Assembly (NCBI GenBank): GCA_030840885.1
Contig: JAVEDQ010000140.1
Coordinates: 1-5,533 of the forward strand
Direction: 5' to 3'
DNA from: Frankiaceae bacterium
Lineage (GTDB): Bacteria > Actinomycetota > Actinomycetes > Frankiales > Frankiaceae
DNA: 5,533 nt
The translations under genes were made by a program, and so were the position numbers. Positions 4,865-5,533 of the stretch are shown piece after piece. Position 1 is the stretch's first letter. The number at the start of each line of letters is the position of its first letter. Under the pieces are notes generated by a model. The model searched no databases, was not told the DNA's origin, and saw nothing but the letters and a program-made list of their open reading frames with translations.

Positions 4865-5077
4865 GTGAGTAGGACGCAGGGCGAGCCCGGTGGCTGGTTC
4901 GAACGGTTCGTCTTCCGGTTCATGGGCCCGCCGCAGGTCGGGGACCACTCGGCGCCCATCCGCGCCTCAGTCGCGAGCCGACCCTGCCAGACCTGCGGGT
5001 ACGCGATCGAGGATCACGAGGTCGTGCGCGAAGCGCGCCTGACCTACACGCGGTGCCCGGCTCCCCGTCAGGGATGA
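4865..5077 (+). CDS. Small zinc-ribbon-like conserved hypothetical protein
   Basis: With GTG 4865 as start the protein has 70 residues. It opens with an aromatic helix GGWFERFVFRFMGPPQVGD (9-27), then SAPIR and a knuckle-like C41-x2-C44 in RPCQTCGYAIEDHEVVREARLT (from 39), closing at Y61-T-R-C64-P. C41, C44, H51 and C64 could bind one zinc. The block GPPQVGDxxAP...CxxCG....HE....LTYxRCP resembles a small actinobacterial family I know only as hypothetical. The open frame runs back to GTG 4784, but that start would overlap the promoter zone of the divergent aminotransferase, and its extra residues (LRRNPLRTRAVV...) look non-conserved. No convincing Shine-Dalgarno signal helps choose. It converges on the next gene with only two bases between stops. 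Function unknown. Confidence 0.6.
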   Translation: MSRTQGEPGGWFERFVFRFMGPPQVGDHSAPIRASVASRPCQTCGYAIEDHEVVREARLTYTRCPAPRQG

Positions 5078-5079
5078 GT

Positions 5080-5436
5080 TCAGCTGACGGTCTGCAGATC
5101 CATGCCCGCACCGGCGAGCGCCGCCTCCACGCGGAGGATCTCCAGCTGCAGCTCCATACCTCGTAGGACGTCGAGGTCGTGCGGCACGTCGAGGATCGTG
5201 CACGCGTCCCGCAGCAGGTCGGTGTAGGCGAGCCGGCCGGCGCGGATCCGCGTCGACTTGCCGGGGAGGAACTCCTGGCGGCGGTAGAACACCAGGTCCG
5301 ACCGCACCCGGCGCAGCCGACGGCCGAGATCGGCCAGGTGGTGGCTGCGTTCGGCGGTATCGACGCGATCGAGGAAGACGAACGAGTACCGGCGCGGGAC
5401 CCTCGCCCGGCCGGTGCGACGCGGCAGCTTCCACAC
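5080..5436 (-). CDS. Conserved hypothetical protein, 118 residues
   Basis: This protein opens MWKLPRRTGRARVPRRYSFVFLD (GTG start) and continues with a basic, charged helix SHHLADLGRRLRRVRSDLVFYRR (31-53), a turn EFLPGK, and helices AGRLAYTDLLRDACTILDV (66-84) and LRGMELQLEILRVEAALAGAG (91-111). There is no signal peptide, membrane segment, Cys pair or catalytic motif. The pattern looks like a soluble, mostly helical actinobacterial protein, but I do not recognise a named family. GTG 5436 is chosen over TTG 5466 because GGGGAGGAG (5443-5451) lies just before it, with about 7-8 bases from the GGAGG core. A -35/-10 pair at 5496-5524 would drive it. The gene converges on the zinc-ribbon gene. Confidence 0.72.
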   Translation of the reverse strand: MWKLPRRTGRARVPRRYSFVFLDRVDTAERSHHLADLGRRLRRVRSDLVFYRRQEFLPGKSTRIRAGRLAYTDLLRDACTILDVPHDLDVLRGMELQLEILRVEAALAGAGMDLQTVS

Positions 5437-5442
5437 GTCGGT

Positions 5443-5451
5443 CTCCTCCCC
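5443..5451 (-). promoter_or_regulatory. Strong ribosome binding site fixing the GTG start at 5436
   Basis: GGGGAGGAG on the minus strand, the strongest Shine-Dalgarno match in the window. It makes GTG 5436 the start and excludes the upstream TTG at 5466. Confidence 0.8.
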
Positions 5452-5495
5452 GTGGACAGCACCCAACCAGGCCCAGCCCCAGTCACCTAGGCCCC

Positions 5496-5524
5496 AGTAT
5501 GGCCGCCGCCGACGCCGCCGTGAA
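5496..5524 (-). promoter_or_regulatory. Candidate housekeeping promoter of the 118-residue gene
   Basis: On the minus strand TTCACG (5524-5519) and CATACT (5501-5496) are spaced by exactly 17 bases. They match TTGACA and TATAAT in 4 of 6 positions each. The expected transcription start near 5489 gives a leader of about 50 bases before GTG 5436, containing the ribosome binding site. Confidence 0.4.
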
Positions 5525-5533
5525 CCGGCAGGG

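Noticed and set aside
3541..4872. 443-residue open frame on the plus strand
   Set aside because: It is antisense to the well-supported aminotransferase. The composition is rich in Arg, Val, Asp and Gln, as expected from reading GC-rich codons backwards, and no domain is recognisable.
5499..5533. Plus-strand ATG opening MAAADAAVNRQ and running off the window
   Set aside because: There is no ribosome binding site, the composition is low-complexity Ala, and it sits on the candidate promoter of the minus-strand gene.
1..5533. CRISPR array, tRNA, rRNA or complete insertion sequence
   Set aside because: I saw no regularly spaced repeats, cloverleaf, rRNA-like stretch or transposase motif on either strand.

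Overview
The window reads as chromosomal DNA of a high-GC actinobacterium. Third codon positions are almost always G or C. The gene content points the same way: an ECF42-type sigma factor with its YCII/DGPF partner, a DUF6069 membrane protein, an Lsr2-like small protein, a BldD-like HTH remnant and two small actinobacterial-type conserved hypotheticals. The genus cannot be fixed from the sequence alone.

Layout. 1-285: no convincing gene, but a run of small hairpins and palindromes. 286-465 (-): a 59-residue Lsr2-type dimerisation-domain protein carrying two CxxH motifs. 466-523: a short divergent spacer with an 8-bp inverted repeat. 524 to about 630 (+): a truncated BldD/XRE-type helix-turn-helix remnant that ends at a 7-bp direct repeat. 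653-2880 (-): a compact three-gene operon, read from high to low coordinates: YCII/DGPF protein, ECF42 sigma factor with C-terminal TPR extension, and a stand-alone GAF protein whose TTG start overlaps the sigma stop codon. 2881-3087: a divergent control region. 3088-3534 (+): DUF6069 four-helix membrane protein. 3544-4752 (-): AlaA-type alanine/glutamate aminotransferase. 4865-5077 (+): small zinc-ribbon-like hypothetical. 5080-5436 (-): 118-residue hypothetical with a clear ribosome binding site and a plausible -35/-10 promoter.

The most notable signal lies in the control region 2881-3087. Two nearly identical elements, TGTCG(T/G)ATCCA - 6 or 7 bases - CCGTTCGTGG, point outward on opposite strands. 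One faces the YCII-sigma-GAF operon and the other faces the DUF6069 gene. Each sits about 50 bases from its start codon. ECF42 sigma factors are reported to use a TGTCGA-type -35 element. The simplest reading is that the sigma factor autoregulates its own operon and also drives the divergent membrane-protein gene, so that YCII protein, sigma factor, GAF protein and DUF6069 protein form one regulatory circuit. The aminotransferase and the two small genes to its right look like ordinary neighbours with no visible link to that circuit.
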